From Candidatus Acetothermia bacterium (lineage in GTDB: Bacteria; Bipolaricaulota; Bipolaricaulia; UBA7950): DNA of 11,407 nucleotides. A program made the position numbers and the translations under genes. Shown here piece by piece: positions 1-6,718 of this stretch. Below the pieces are notes generated by a model, which made no database searches, had not been told where the DNA came from, and was given only the letters and a program-made list of their open reading frames with translations. Each line of letters starts with the position of its first letter. Position 1 is the first letter of the stretch. Location: positions 1 through 11,407 of the forward strand of contig DOHL01000055.1 of assembly GCA_003535305.1 (NCBI GenBank), written 5' to 3'.

Positions 1-21
1 AAAGAAAACTCCATTTTGTTA

Positions 22-69
22 TTTTTCTCTGTGCCCTCCCGTCTTTCAACGGGACGGGTCTGTGGTTTT
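22..69. repeat. CTCTGTG-type intergenic repeat remnant split by a hairpin
   Basis: Downstream of the helicase stop. The flanks read TTTTCTCTGTGCCCT (23-37) and CTGTGGTTTT (60-69). If 38-59 are removed they join into a continuous CTCTGTG..CTCTGTGG unit. The intervening 22 bp is a perfect 6-bp stem, CCCGTC (38-43) with GACGGG (53-58), and a 9-nt loop. Seen on the minus strand, this hairpin lies 68 nt beyond the helicase stop and is not followed by a T tract, so it is not a classical intrinsic terminator, though it could act as an mRNA 3' structure. I know similar 'acacagagacacagag' intergenic repeats from environmental genomes. That identity is from memory and not proven here. Confidence 0.35.
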
Positions 70-125
70 ATTAACGCATATTTTGGGATTATGCTTGCTT
101 TGCCATCTCTAAACAACGAAGAACT

Positions 126-3041
126 CTACCCTTTATCTTTATACGGACAGATACCGTGATAGGCGCAGTAGGCGCAGGCAAAATAGTCAGGATCAGGATC
201 AAACTGCTCACCACGAATACCCGTTGCCGCACGTTCAATATCGGTCAATACTTTCTCCAGTGTTTTCTCAGTGGGAACAAATTGGCCGATGATAATTTTC
301 GGAGTGAGAAAGTGTAGTTCCATCCTCTGTGGAAGTCGATTGAAAATTCTCTGGTAAGCCAAAGCGTAGATGCCCAGCTGGCGACTCTCTTTTGTGCGGC
401 GATTCGCTTGTGCAATATCTTTTATCTCTGAGGTCTTATAATCGATTATAATTCCACCCTCACTATCCTGGTCGATGCGATCGAAGTGCCCGATGATCCG
501 ATTATTCTTTTCAATCACGGAAAATCGCTTCTCTACCAGATGGGGAATCTTCTTGTTCTTCTCCTGGTATTCATAAAAGCAGGCTAATGCGCGTAACCCC
601 TCTTGAAACCGCATCTCCTCGTGCTCACGCGTGAGGAATCCTTCGGCGCGCCAGTTCTGTTTGTAAATCTCCTGGAGATCTTCGAGCGGTATATGTCGCT
701 CAGAGAGAAGGTTGGTGTTGTACAGCCGGATCGCTCGATGGATCGCCGCTCCATAGATAACTGCATGGTGCTGGCGGATCGGAATTTTCACCCGATGGAT
801 GTAATGATATTTCAGCGGACAGGTCAGATAGTCGTCGATCTGGCGGTAGGACAGATTGAGACTCTTCTCTTCCGGGATGATGAGCCCGGTAATCAGGGGT
901 TTTTCCGTTTCTACTTGGTGATGTTTTAATGCGGCCAGCGGCGGGCGTTTAATCGTCTTGATCGTTGCAATGGGAATATCCAACGCTTCACAGATAAAGA
1001 GGCTCGGCTTGCGCGGTCGCTTCCCACCGCAATCGCGCGCGCTCGTTAAATAGAGACTCTGTTTGGCGCGCGTCATGGCGACGTAGAACAAGCGCCGTTC
1101 CTCCTGTTGATGGAAATCTGCCGTCGGTAAGATATCTTTGATCAATTCATCAGGAAGAGGTAGTGAATCATGGCGGTGTCGCGAGGGGAAGCGCCCGGAG
1201 ACAAGACCGACAAGGAAGACGTGAGTAAATTCCAATCCTTTCGCCTGGTGAATCGTAAGGACGCTCACGGCGTCTTCGTCCCAATCCGCCTCTCCTACAG
1301 CAGGATTATCCCCTGCTTCGATCAGCGCATCGAGGTAGCCGATAAACCATGGAACGCGGTCATACTTTGCTATCTCTTTGAATCGTTCGATTATTGCAAA
1401 GAGCTTTGCCAGATTCTGCATTGCTTGCAGGTCATCTTTCTTTTGCGAACGGCTCAGCGATTCCAGATATTTGGTACGGACCATAAGGTATTCATAAAGA
1501 AGGCTGCCGGTCGTTTCGTCCCGCGCCAGACGCACCATTGCGGCGATATCGTCTACTATCTTCTTTATCTTCTCCCTCTCTTCCCCTGATATACCGAGAA
1601 ATCCCGCTGTTTGGGCGGCGATACGGAACACTTGCAGTAAAGTCTTATTTGTGCGTCGACTGTAGCTCGTAATGAGGGCGAGCTCTTCTGATTCCAATTG
1701 GTAAATAGGAGAACCGGCAAGGAAGTGCAGTGATAAGTTATCACGCGGATCAGCCATAAGTCGCAGAAAAGAGATCGCGGTTTGGATCTCCCGGCGATCG
1801 TACAATCCTCGACTACCGGAAAAACGCCAAGGAATATGACGTATGTTCATCGCACGCAGGAATTGATCAGCCTGGGCATTGCTCCGCACTAAAATGGCGA
1901 AATCGCGGAAGGAACGTCCTTTTTCTTTCATTATCTCCGCGATCTTTTCCGCGACAAAATCGGCTTCATCCGATAGGGTTTCAAATGGACGGTAATTGAC
2001 CGACTCATTATCGGCGCTCACCGCGACCAACCGTTTTTCGATTCCGCTGCGCACTTCTAATCGATCAGGATTGTTGTTTTGGATCAATCGGTAGGAAGAG
2101 TCAAGGATCTCTTGCGTAGAGCGATAATTGATCTTGAGCACGATCAGTTTTGCATCGGAAAATTGCCGTTGGAAATGGAGGATATTACTGATCGCCGCCC
2201 CGCGAAATTTATAGATTGACTGATCGTCGTCACCAGCAACAACGAGGTTATGATGACCGGCAAGGAGCTTCAGCAGCTCAAACTGAGCGTAATTTGTATC
2301 TTGGAACTCATCGACAAGGATATAGCGGAACTGCCTCTGATAGCGTAAGAGGATCGCTGGATGGTCACGCAGGAGGCGCAGCGCTAAGGTGATCAGATCG
2401 CCAAAGTCGACAAACCCTTGCTCAAGCAGGAGTTGTTGATATTTAGCGTACACATGCGCCAGTTCATCCTGTAGTGCAAAGTTCGCGGCAAGGACTTCAT
2501 CGTCTGAATCAGCGTTTACTTGTTTCTGTAGCTGCTCGACATAAGCAAGATACTCTTGTGGAGTGATATCCTCATCCTTGGCGCGGGAGAAGAGGGTCAA
2601 TATCGCCCGCAGGTTCCTGATCGGATTGCCAAGGGGACGCAGTGATTTGAGCGGCATATCGAACAGGTGATCTTTGAAGAAGATCACTTGTTCCGGCTCG
2701 GTAAGGATGCGGAAATCTGGTGTCAGACCGATGAGGAGGGCGTTTTCACGTAACAGGCGGTCGCAGAATGAATGGAACGTACTGATGTGAGCATCGATAT
2801 ATCCATAGGGAACTAAGATATCCACCCGCTCTTCCATTTCTATTGCCGCCTTCTCGGTAAAGGTAAGGGCGAGAATCTCAGCCGGCTGTGCCTTTTTTTC
2901 GGCGATCAGATACGCAATGCGTCTCGTAATCACTGTTGTTTTGCCTGTTCCTACGCCGGCAACGAGCAGAAGCGGACCTTGATCAAAGGTAACCGCCTGG
3001 CATTGCTCTTCATTGAGATCGTGTAACAACTTATCAGTCAT
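126..3041 (-). CDS. UvrD/PcrA-like SF1A helicase fused to PD-(D/E)XK Fe-S nuclease domain
   Basis: ATP-dependent 3'-5' DNA translocase of the UvrD/Rep/PcrA family with a RecB/AddB-like nuclease tail, expected to act in DNA repair or end processing in the cytoplasm. Helicase motifs in order: Q motif (LNEEQCQAV, residues 9-17), Walker A AGVGTGKTT (28-36), Ia LTFTEKAA (59-66), Ib STFHSF (87-92), Walker B/II VDEFQDT (243-249), III GDDDQSIYKFRG (270-281), IV INYRS (304-308), V LTIHQAKGLEF (595-605) and VI YVAMTRAK (653-660). The nuclease at about 730-971 shows H768, D854 in GHFDRID, D867 and K869 in IIDYKTS, and Q888/Y892. C741 together with C956, C959 and C965 matches the split four-cysteine [4Fe-4S] pattern of AddB-type nucleases. 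The start at 3041 has AGAAGGA just upstream, with a rather short spacing. It is last in the S55-murF operon. An AddA/PcrA-like fusion is the best description; I assign no gene symbol because the fusion is neither canonical UvrD nor AddA. Confidence 0.93.
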   Translation of the reverse strand: MTDKLLHDLNEEQCQAVTFDQGPLLLVAGVGTGKTTVITRRIAYLIAEKKAQPAEILALTFTEKAAIEMEERVDILVPYGYIDAHISTFHSFCDRLLRENALLIGLTPDFRILTEPEQVIFFKDHLFDMPLKSLRPLGNPIRNLRAILTLFSRAKDEDITPQEYLAYVEQLQKQVNADSDDEVLAANFALQDELAHVYAKYQQLLLEQGFVDFGDLITLALRLLRDHPAILLRYQRQFRYILVDEFQDTNYAQFELLKLLAGHHNLVVAGDDDQSIYKFRGAAISNILHFQRQFSDAKLIVLKINYRSTQEILDSSYRLIQNNNPDRLEVRSGIEKRLVAVSADNESVNYRPFETLSDEADFVAEKIAEIMKEKGRSFRDFAILVRSNAQADQFLRAMNIRHIPWRFSGSRGLYDRREIQTAISFLRLMADPRDNLSLHFLAGSPIYQLESEELALITSYSRRTNKTLLQVFRIAAQTAGFLGISGEEREKIKKIVDDIAAMVRLARDETTGSLLYEYLMVRTKYLESLSRSQKKDDLQAMQNLAKLFAIIERFKEIAKYDRVPWFIGYLDALIEAGDNPAVGEADWDEDAVSVLTIHQAKGLEFTHVFLVGLVSGRFPSRHRHDSLPLPDELIKDILPTADFHQQEERRLFYVAMTRAKQSLYLTSARDCGGKRPRKPSLFICEALDIPIATIKTIKRPPLAALKHHQVETEKPLITGLIIPEEKSLNLSYRQIDDYLTCPLKYHYIHRVKIPIRQHHAVIYGAAIHRAIRLYNTNLLSERHIPLEDLQEIYKQNWRAEGFLTREHEEMRFQEGLRALACFYEYQEKNKKIPHLVEKRFSVIEKNNRIIGHFDRIDQDSEGGIIIDYKTSEIKDIAQANRRTKESRQLGIYALAYQRIFNRLPQRMELHFLTPKIIIGQFVPTEKTLEKVLTDIERAATGIRGEQFDPDPDYFACAYCAYHGICPYKDKG

Positions 3042-3050
3042 TGTCCTTCT

Positions 3051-3299
3051 TTAGCCTGTCTCAGGTCGGTAACCACACAACTTTACATCGCGCGTTTTTT
3101 TGCCTTGAGCTGGATCGCCGCAGGCTGTACCTTTCGGCCCTATTACGCAACTGCCTGCACAATGACACGGAAATGCGGCATTGTCGATCTGATATCCAAT
3201 TTTGAGCCTCTGTGTCTCTGTTCCCGCTGGATTTTCAACGGTAAACAGATACCCTTTTACTGCTCCGTCAGTGATCTTAAGTGCGCCATCGATCGGCAA
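3051..3299 (-). CDS. Doubtful small ORF between murF and helicase (82 aa, Cys-rich C-terminal half)
   Basis: An open frame fills the 235-bp gap between murF and the helicase gene. It would start with TTG, overlap the murF 3' end by 23 nt, and stop (TAA) right before the AGAAGGA sequence preceding the helicase ATG. A GGAGGT sequence lies 2 nt before the TTG, which is closer than usual. The predicted peptide has five cysteines in its second half (CHCAGSC, then two more) and no family I recognise. In favour of a gene: operon-like packing, uninterrupted frame, reasonable codons. Against: no ATG or GTG, and part of it (about 3203-3232) resembles the CTCTGTGTCTCTGTG-type intergenic repeat. The gap may simply be non-coding. 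Confidence 0.25.
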   Translation of the reverse strand: MPIDGALKITDGAVKGYLFTVENPAGTETQRLKIGYQIDNAAFPCHCAGSCVIGPKGTACGDPAQGKKTRDVKLCGYRPETG

Positions 3300-4641
3300 G
3301 TACCTCCAGCCCCATTGCGCGCGATCCTTTTATCAAGACGAGGTTCTCACCGGGAGGAAGTCTCTCTTCCACCCGGCGCTGCAATAGTTCCTTATCTTCA
3401 CTGATGATGATCTGTTGGCTAAGAGCGCCGCTGCGCAGCTTAGCAGCTGCAATACATGCATTGTCGCCGATGGTGAAGATGAAGTCGACCCCCAGTTTGA
3501 TCGCCAACTGCATGATATGGTGGTGAAATTTCGGGGTCTCTTTACCCAATTCAAGCATATCACCGAAGATGAATGCCCGATATTTAACAGGTAAATCAAG
3601 TTCAATGAGAACGCGAAGGGCAGCAGCAGTTGAATCGGGATTGGCATTATAACTATCATCGAGGATATAGCCGAGAGGCGAGGGATGAAGACAAAGACGG
3701 TGATCATAGGGCATAAAGGAAGAGACCCCTTGTTGAATCTCCTTCCAGGGGATGTTAAGCAACCGCGCCACTGCAACAGCGGCAAGGATATTATAGCTAT
3801 TGTGTTTTCCAAACAGCGGGGAGATGAGCTTTATCTGCTCGTTTTTCTCTGTCAACTCTAAATGCAACCCGCATGCTCTGTTGGTCACTGATGCGCGGAG
3901 ATCCCCTTTTTTAATGCCGAAGCTGATCTCATTTACCGTAGACCTGCGCCGCAACATTTCAAGCAAGGAAGAATCAGCGTTGAGGATCGCATATCCATCA
4001 GCAGGCAATGCATTGACCATCCGCCATATCTCTGTTGCTACTTTCTCGCTGTTTTGCAAAAACTCCAGATGAGCCCTGCCGATCATCGTGACTACACCGA
4101 TCGTCGGTGCAAGAATATCGACGAGTAAAGCAATATCCCCCACGCGCTCTTCTCCCAGCTCAAATATCCCCACTTCGGCATCTTCGTCCATTTTAAGAAG
4201 TGCCAATGGAAGACCGTACTCGGTATTGTAATTTCCTGGAGATACAAAAGTATGGTGGTGAGGACGCAGCAAGTGCGCGATCATCTCTTTGGTCGTGGTC
4301 TTACCACAGCTCCCTGCCACCCCGATAATCGGAGAAGAGAATCGCTTGCGCCATTGGCGTGCCAACGAGTGCAGCCCTTGCAGAGGGTTATCGATAAGAA
4401 TTATATTACGCCCTTCCGTTGGGATGGCGGCACGATCGGATATGATCGCGCCTATTGCCCCGCGGGCGAACGCTTCTGATAAGTAATGATGACCGTCGGT
4501 CTGCTCTCCTCTAAGGGCGATGAAAACCTCTCCCGGCGCAAGTGACCGTGAGTCATGCGAGAAGCCCGTTGGTATAGCTGCTATATCTCCCTGTAGGAGC
4601 GATCCAGTGACGATATTCGCGATCTCGGAGAAGGAGAACAT
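3277..4641 (-). CDS. murF: UDP-N-acetylmuramoyl-tripeptide--D-alanyl-D-alanine ligase
   Basis: Cytoplasmic Mur ligase that adds D-Ala-D-Ala to UDP-MurNAc-tripeptide with ATP hydrolysis. From the ATG at 4641 the protein is 454 aa, normal for MurF. Visible signatures are the N-terminal substrate domain with HDSRSLAPGEVFIALRG, the P-loop GVAGSCGKTTTKE (about 107-119), GNYNTEYGLPLALL (about 136-149), IGRAHLEF (about 187-194), SYNANPDST and GDMLELGKE in the C-terminal part, and VLIKGSRAMGLE near the end. I chose ATG 4641 because AGGTGA lies 7 nt upstream. A GTG at 4659 (six codons longer) overlaps the upstream stop as GTGA but has no usable Shine-Dalgarno spacing. Second in the S55-murF-helicase operon, 14 nt after the S55 stop. 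Oddity: the lysine that is carbamylated in most MurF proteins (usual context AKGEI before LP.DG) appears to be Ile (TEIWRMVNALPADG). Confidence 0.95.
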   Translation of the reverse strand: MFSFSEIANIVTGSLLQGDIAAIPTGFSHDSRSLAPGEVFIALRGEQTDGHHYLSEAFARGAIGAIISDRAAIPTEGRNIILIDNPLQGLHSLARQWRKRFSSPIIGVAGSCGKTTTKEMIAHLLRPHHHTFVSPGNYNTEYGLPLALLKMDEDAEVGIFELGEERVGDIALLVDILAPTIGVVTMIGRAHLEFLQNSEKVATEIWRMVNALPADGYAILNADSSLLEMLRRRSTVNEISFGIKKGDLRASVTNRACGLHLELTEKNEQIKLISPLFGKHNSYNILAAVAVARLLNIPWKEIQQGVSSFMPYDHRLCLHPSPLGYILDDSYNANPDSTAAALRVLIELDLPVKYRAFIFGDMLELGKETPKFHHHIMQLAIKLGVDFIFTIGDNACIAAAKLRSGALSQQIIISEDKELLQRRVEERLPPGENLVLIKGSRAMGLEVLADRWRT

Positions 4642-4655
4642 CCTCTGATCACCTG

Positions 4656-6536
4656 TCACTCCTCAGGGTGAATCAACCTTGCTACTATTTCCACGTTCTC
4701 TAAAACGACGTAACCGTCCATCGATATAGTTGTTCCCGCTATTCCAGATAATAGCTCCCGGCCAAGGAATACTCCTGCTGGTGTAAGCGCGAAGATCTCG
4801 ATAGTAATGGTATCCCATGCCGGAATATCTTCGATCGCTGAGATCAAGTCGTCAAGGTCCTCGAAAATCAGAGGCGGTTCGCCGGCCTCACGGCGACGCG
4901 GTCCACCAAAGGCTCTAATGATGATAAAATCTCCGACAGCATCCTCAGGGATTGTAAGCGCACCGCGATAGGTGGTCCTCTCACCTCTCCAGGTCTGTAG
5001 TTCAACTTCAAAGAAGAGCAGGTCTCCAGGCTGGTAAGAGGGACGGTCGATATTGAAATCAGTGATAAAAGCGGCGCGGAGCTCTTCGCGAACTTCCATC
5101 GAAGTCTCAATCCGCGTGATCTGTGGATCGGCGAACTCGTTATATTGCAAGATATTGGCGATCAACGCTAATTGGAACGGAGCAAAGAGAGCGATATCCG
5201 TCGTGCTCAAGAAAAGATCCCGCCGTTCAAGTGGTCGCGGCATCCCATCACCGAATATGCGGTAAACAACTTCTACCGTTCCTGGACCGACTCTATCGAG
5301 CGTGGAATCGAGCGCTTCGATCCCGGTGGAAAAGATCAACCCAGCCATAAGTTGCGGTTCATCGACCAGATTGATCGAAAAATTCCGGTGATGTTCACGG
5401 TTAACATCACGGACGGCAAACGAAAGATCGACCATTTCCGGGAAATGATCTACTATTCCACCGATCCCCTGAGCACGATCTTCGAAGATCGTGCCAATCG
5501 TCGGCCCGATCTTACCTAATTGGAACGATATGCGATAGCTCTCTACCGTGTCATAGACATAGGCTGAAGTGAGGGGGAAATCAGTGCTGCCGCCATGCAA
5601 AAAGCGATGGCCGAAACCGACGAGTAATCCATCGACGATGTATGTTAATGTCCCCAAGGCGGCGATAGTGATATCACCGGTGGTCAATCCAACACCGATC
5701 GATCCGCCGGGAATAAGGGGCGAAAGAGCATTCTCTTCCCCGGTATCTATTATACTGGTGGGAAGACCATGGTGCGTAAACCCAAATGATGACAATCCCC
5801 GCAATGGGGGAGCAAGGGAAGCAGAGATAAAATCATCGATCAACCGCTCCGGCGTCGCTATATTTGGTCCGTCCATAAGCAGTGAGAGCGCGCGACCACG
5901 CAACCCGCTGATCATCAGCGGCGAGTTTACAGGATAAGCAAAGACCAGATTTATTCCTTTTGTTGCCGCTTCTGCAAATGCTCGTTTGAGAGCGACTTCA
6001 GACGGCCGGTAAGCCACAAGGCGAAGATCGATCGGCTCTGTCTCCTTGAAGATGAGGTTTTCATGCTCATTGAATCTTCTCTCCTGCAGGACGCCGATGA
6101 TCTCCATCATCCCCTCGATAGGGGTAATAAGTGCGATCGGATCATCTGCCCTATCCCATACCGCTGCCCTGCTTAGAGCTCCGATCAACTTTCCATCGAT
6201 ATAGATCGGGCTGCCGCTCATCCCTTGTGCAACGCCCCCTGCTTTGATGATCGGCTCTCCGCTCACCCGGACGACAATAAAGTCGGAGAGCTTCCCGGGT
6301 TCGTCGATGATTCCAACGATTTCCACTGCAAATTCACTGATAACCCCTGACCTGATAACAGTTCTACCCACACCCCTCATTCCAGGCTGCAGGTCGGCGA
6401 GGAAAAGAAATCGACTATTATCCGCAGCCATCCCTGTGGTGTTATCAGAACCAACTCCGGTGTGATAAAAAGAGAAACCAGTGACTATCACCCCAAAAAG
6501 GACGATATTGATGATCATAAGACATTTTGCGCGCAT
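4656..6536 (-). CDS. SpoIVB-type (S55) peptidase domain protein, exported or membrane-anchored
   Basis: 626 aa from the ATG at 6536, which is preceded by an excellent GGAGGAG. Residues 6-23 form a hydrophobic signal or anchor segment, so the bulk of the protein should be outside the cytoplasmic membrane. The S55-like region starts with PGMRGVGRTVIRSGVISEFAV (about 51-71, at its core GMRGVGRTV), has the serine motif QGMSGSPIYIDGKLIGAL (104-121, putative nucleophile S107), and later LVGFGHRFLHGG (305-316, putative His310). The C-terminal 230 residues look like beta-rich, immunoglobulin-like material with no motif I know. In Bacillus SpoIVB the catalytic His precedes the Ser; here the recognisable Ser motif comes first, as in the environmental proteins annotated with this domain. 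The substrate is unknown. There are no sporulation genes here, so a sporulation role should not be inferred. First gene of the operon with murF. Confidence 0.85.
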   Translation of the reverse strand: MRAKCLMIINIVLFGVIVTGFSFYHTGVGSDNTTGMAADNSRFLFLADLQPGMRGVGRTVIRSGVISEFAVEIVGIIDEPGKLSDFIVVRVSGEPIIKAGGVAQGMSGSPIYIDGKLIGALSRAAVWDRADDPIALITPIEGMMEIIGVLQERRFNEHENLIFKETEPIDLRLVAYRPSEVALKRAFAEAATKGINLVFAYPVNSPLMISGLRGRALSLLMDGPNIATPERLIDDFISASLAPPLRGLSSFGFTHHGLPTSIIDTGEENALSPLIPGGSIGVGLTTGDITIAALGTLTYIVDGLLVGFGHRFLHGGSTDFPLTSAYVYDTVESYRISFQLGKIGPTIGTIFEDRAQGIGGIVDHFPEMVDLSFAVRDVNREHHRNFSINLVDEPQLMAGLIFSTGIEALDSTLDRVGPGTVEVVYRIFGDGMPRPLERRDLFLSTTDIALFAPFQLALIANILQYNEFADPQITRIETSMEVREELRAAFITDFNIDRPSYQPGDLLFFEVELQTWRGERTTYRGALTIPEDAVGDFIIIRAFGGPRRREAGEPPLIFEDLDDLISAIEDIPAWDTITIEIFALTPAGVFLGRELLSGIAGTTISMDGYVVLENVEIVARLIHPEE

Positions 6537-6571
6537 AATCTCCTCCTGAATTAAAAATATTGTATTGGAAC

Positions 6572-6601
6572 GACTCTTCACTCTTAGACTCTTCACTCTT
6601 A
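6572..6601. repeat. Perfect 15-bp tandem repeat (2 copies) in S55 operon leader
   Basis: GACTCTTCACTCTTA occurs twice back to back (6572-6586 and 6587-6601) with no mismatch. It lies in the predicted 5' leader of the S55-murF mRNA, beginning about where transcription should start and ending 35 nt before the start codon. On the mRNA sense it reads TAAGAGTGAAGAGTC twice. It could be replication slippage or a tandem site for a regulator. Its period is a multiple of three, so it does not close the frame that runs upstream of the chosen S55 start. Confidence 0.9.
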
Positions 6602-6608
6602 AACGATA

Positions 6609-6638
6609 AGTATACCACAACAAGGACCGGACAAGCAA
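6609..6638 (-). promoter_or_regulatory. Predicted sigma70-like promoter for the S55-murF-helicase operon
   Basis: On the minus strand TTGCTT (6638-6633) is separated by 18 bp from TATACT (6614-6609), and TGG directly before the hexamer gives an extended -10 (TGGTATACT). Transcription would start near 6602, leaving a leader of about 66 nt with the 15-bp tandem repeat and the Shine-Dalgarno GGAGGAG. It is divergent from the gyrB promoter about 45 bp away, so the two could share regulation such as supercoiling sensitivity (inference). Confidence 0.55.
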
Positions 6639-6681
6639 CATGACGGCAATAGTCGATGTCGCACCTCTCTTCAGGCGCAAA

Positions 6682-6710
6682 TTGCATCTCAACCCGCTGT
6701 AGGTTATAAT
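6682..6710 (+). promoter_or_regulatory. Predicted gyrB promoter, near-leaderless
   Basis: TTGCAT (6682-6687), exactly 17 bp, then a perfect TATAAT (6705-6710). The gyrB ATG begins only 8 nt after the hexamer, so transcription would start at about 6717-6719. There is no Shine-Dalgarno in the intervening TTCGTGTT. This fits a leaderless or nearly leaderless gyrB mRNA. Confidence 0.6.
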
Positions 6711-6718
6711 TTCGTGTT

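Noticed and set aside
603..929. Long opposite-strand open frames within the helicase, murF, S55 and gyrB genes
   Set aside because: They lie wholly inside well-supported genes, lack family motifs and Shine-Dalgarno sequences, and are explained by the codon use of the real genes.
3097..3103. T7 run near a GCCTTGAG...AGGC sequence as terminator
   Set aside because: The T run precedes the weak stem on the plus strand, where no gene ends, and on the minus strand it would be an A run. It cannot be a terminator for murF.
4642..4659. GTG start for murF overlapping the S55 stop (GTGA)
   Set aside because: Attractive as a coupled start, but GAGGA abuts the GTG with no spacing, whereas ATG 4641 has AGGTGA at 7 nt and matches the usual MurF N terminus.
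6537..6692. Upstream extension of the S55 coding frame to 6692
   Set aside because: The extra 52 codons run through the predicted S55 promoter and the 15-bp tandem repeat, have no Shine-Dalgarno, and add a non-signal sequence before a clear signal segment. ATG 6536 has an excellent GGAGGAG.
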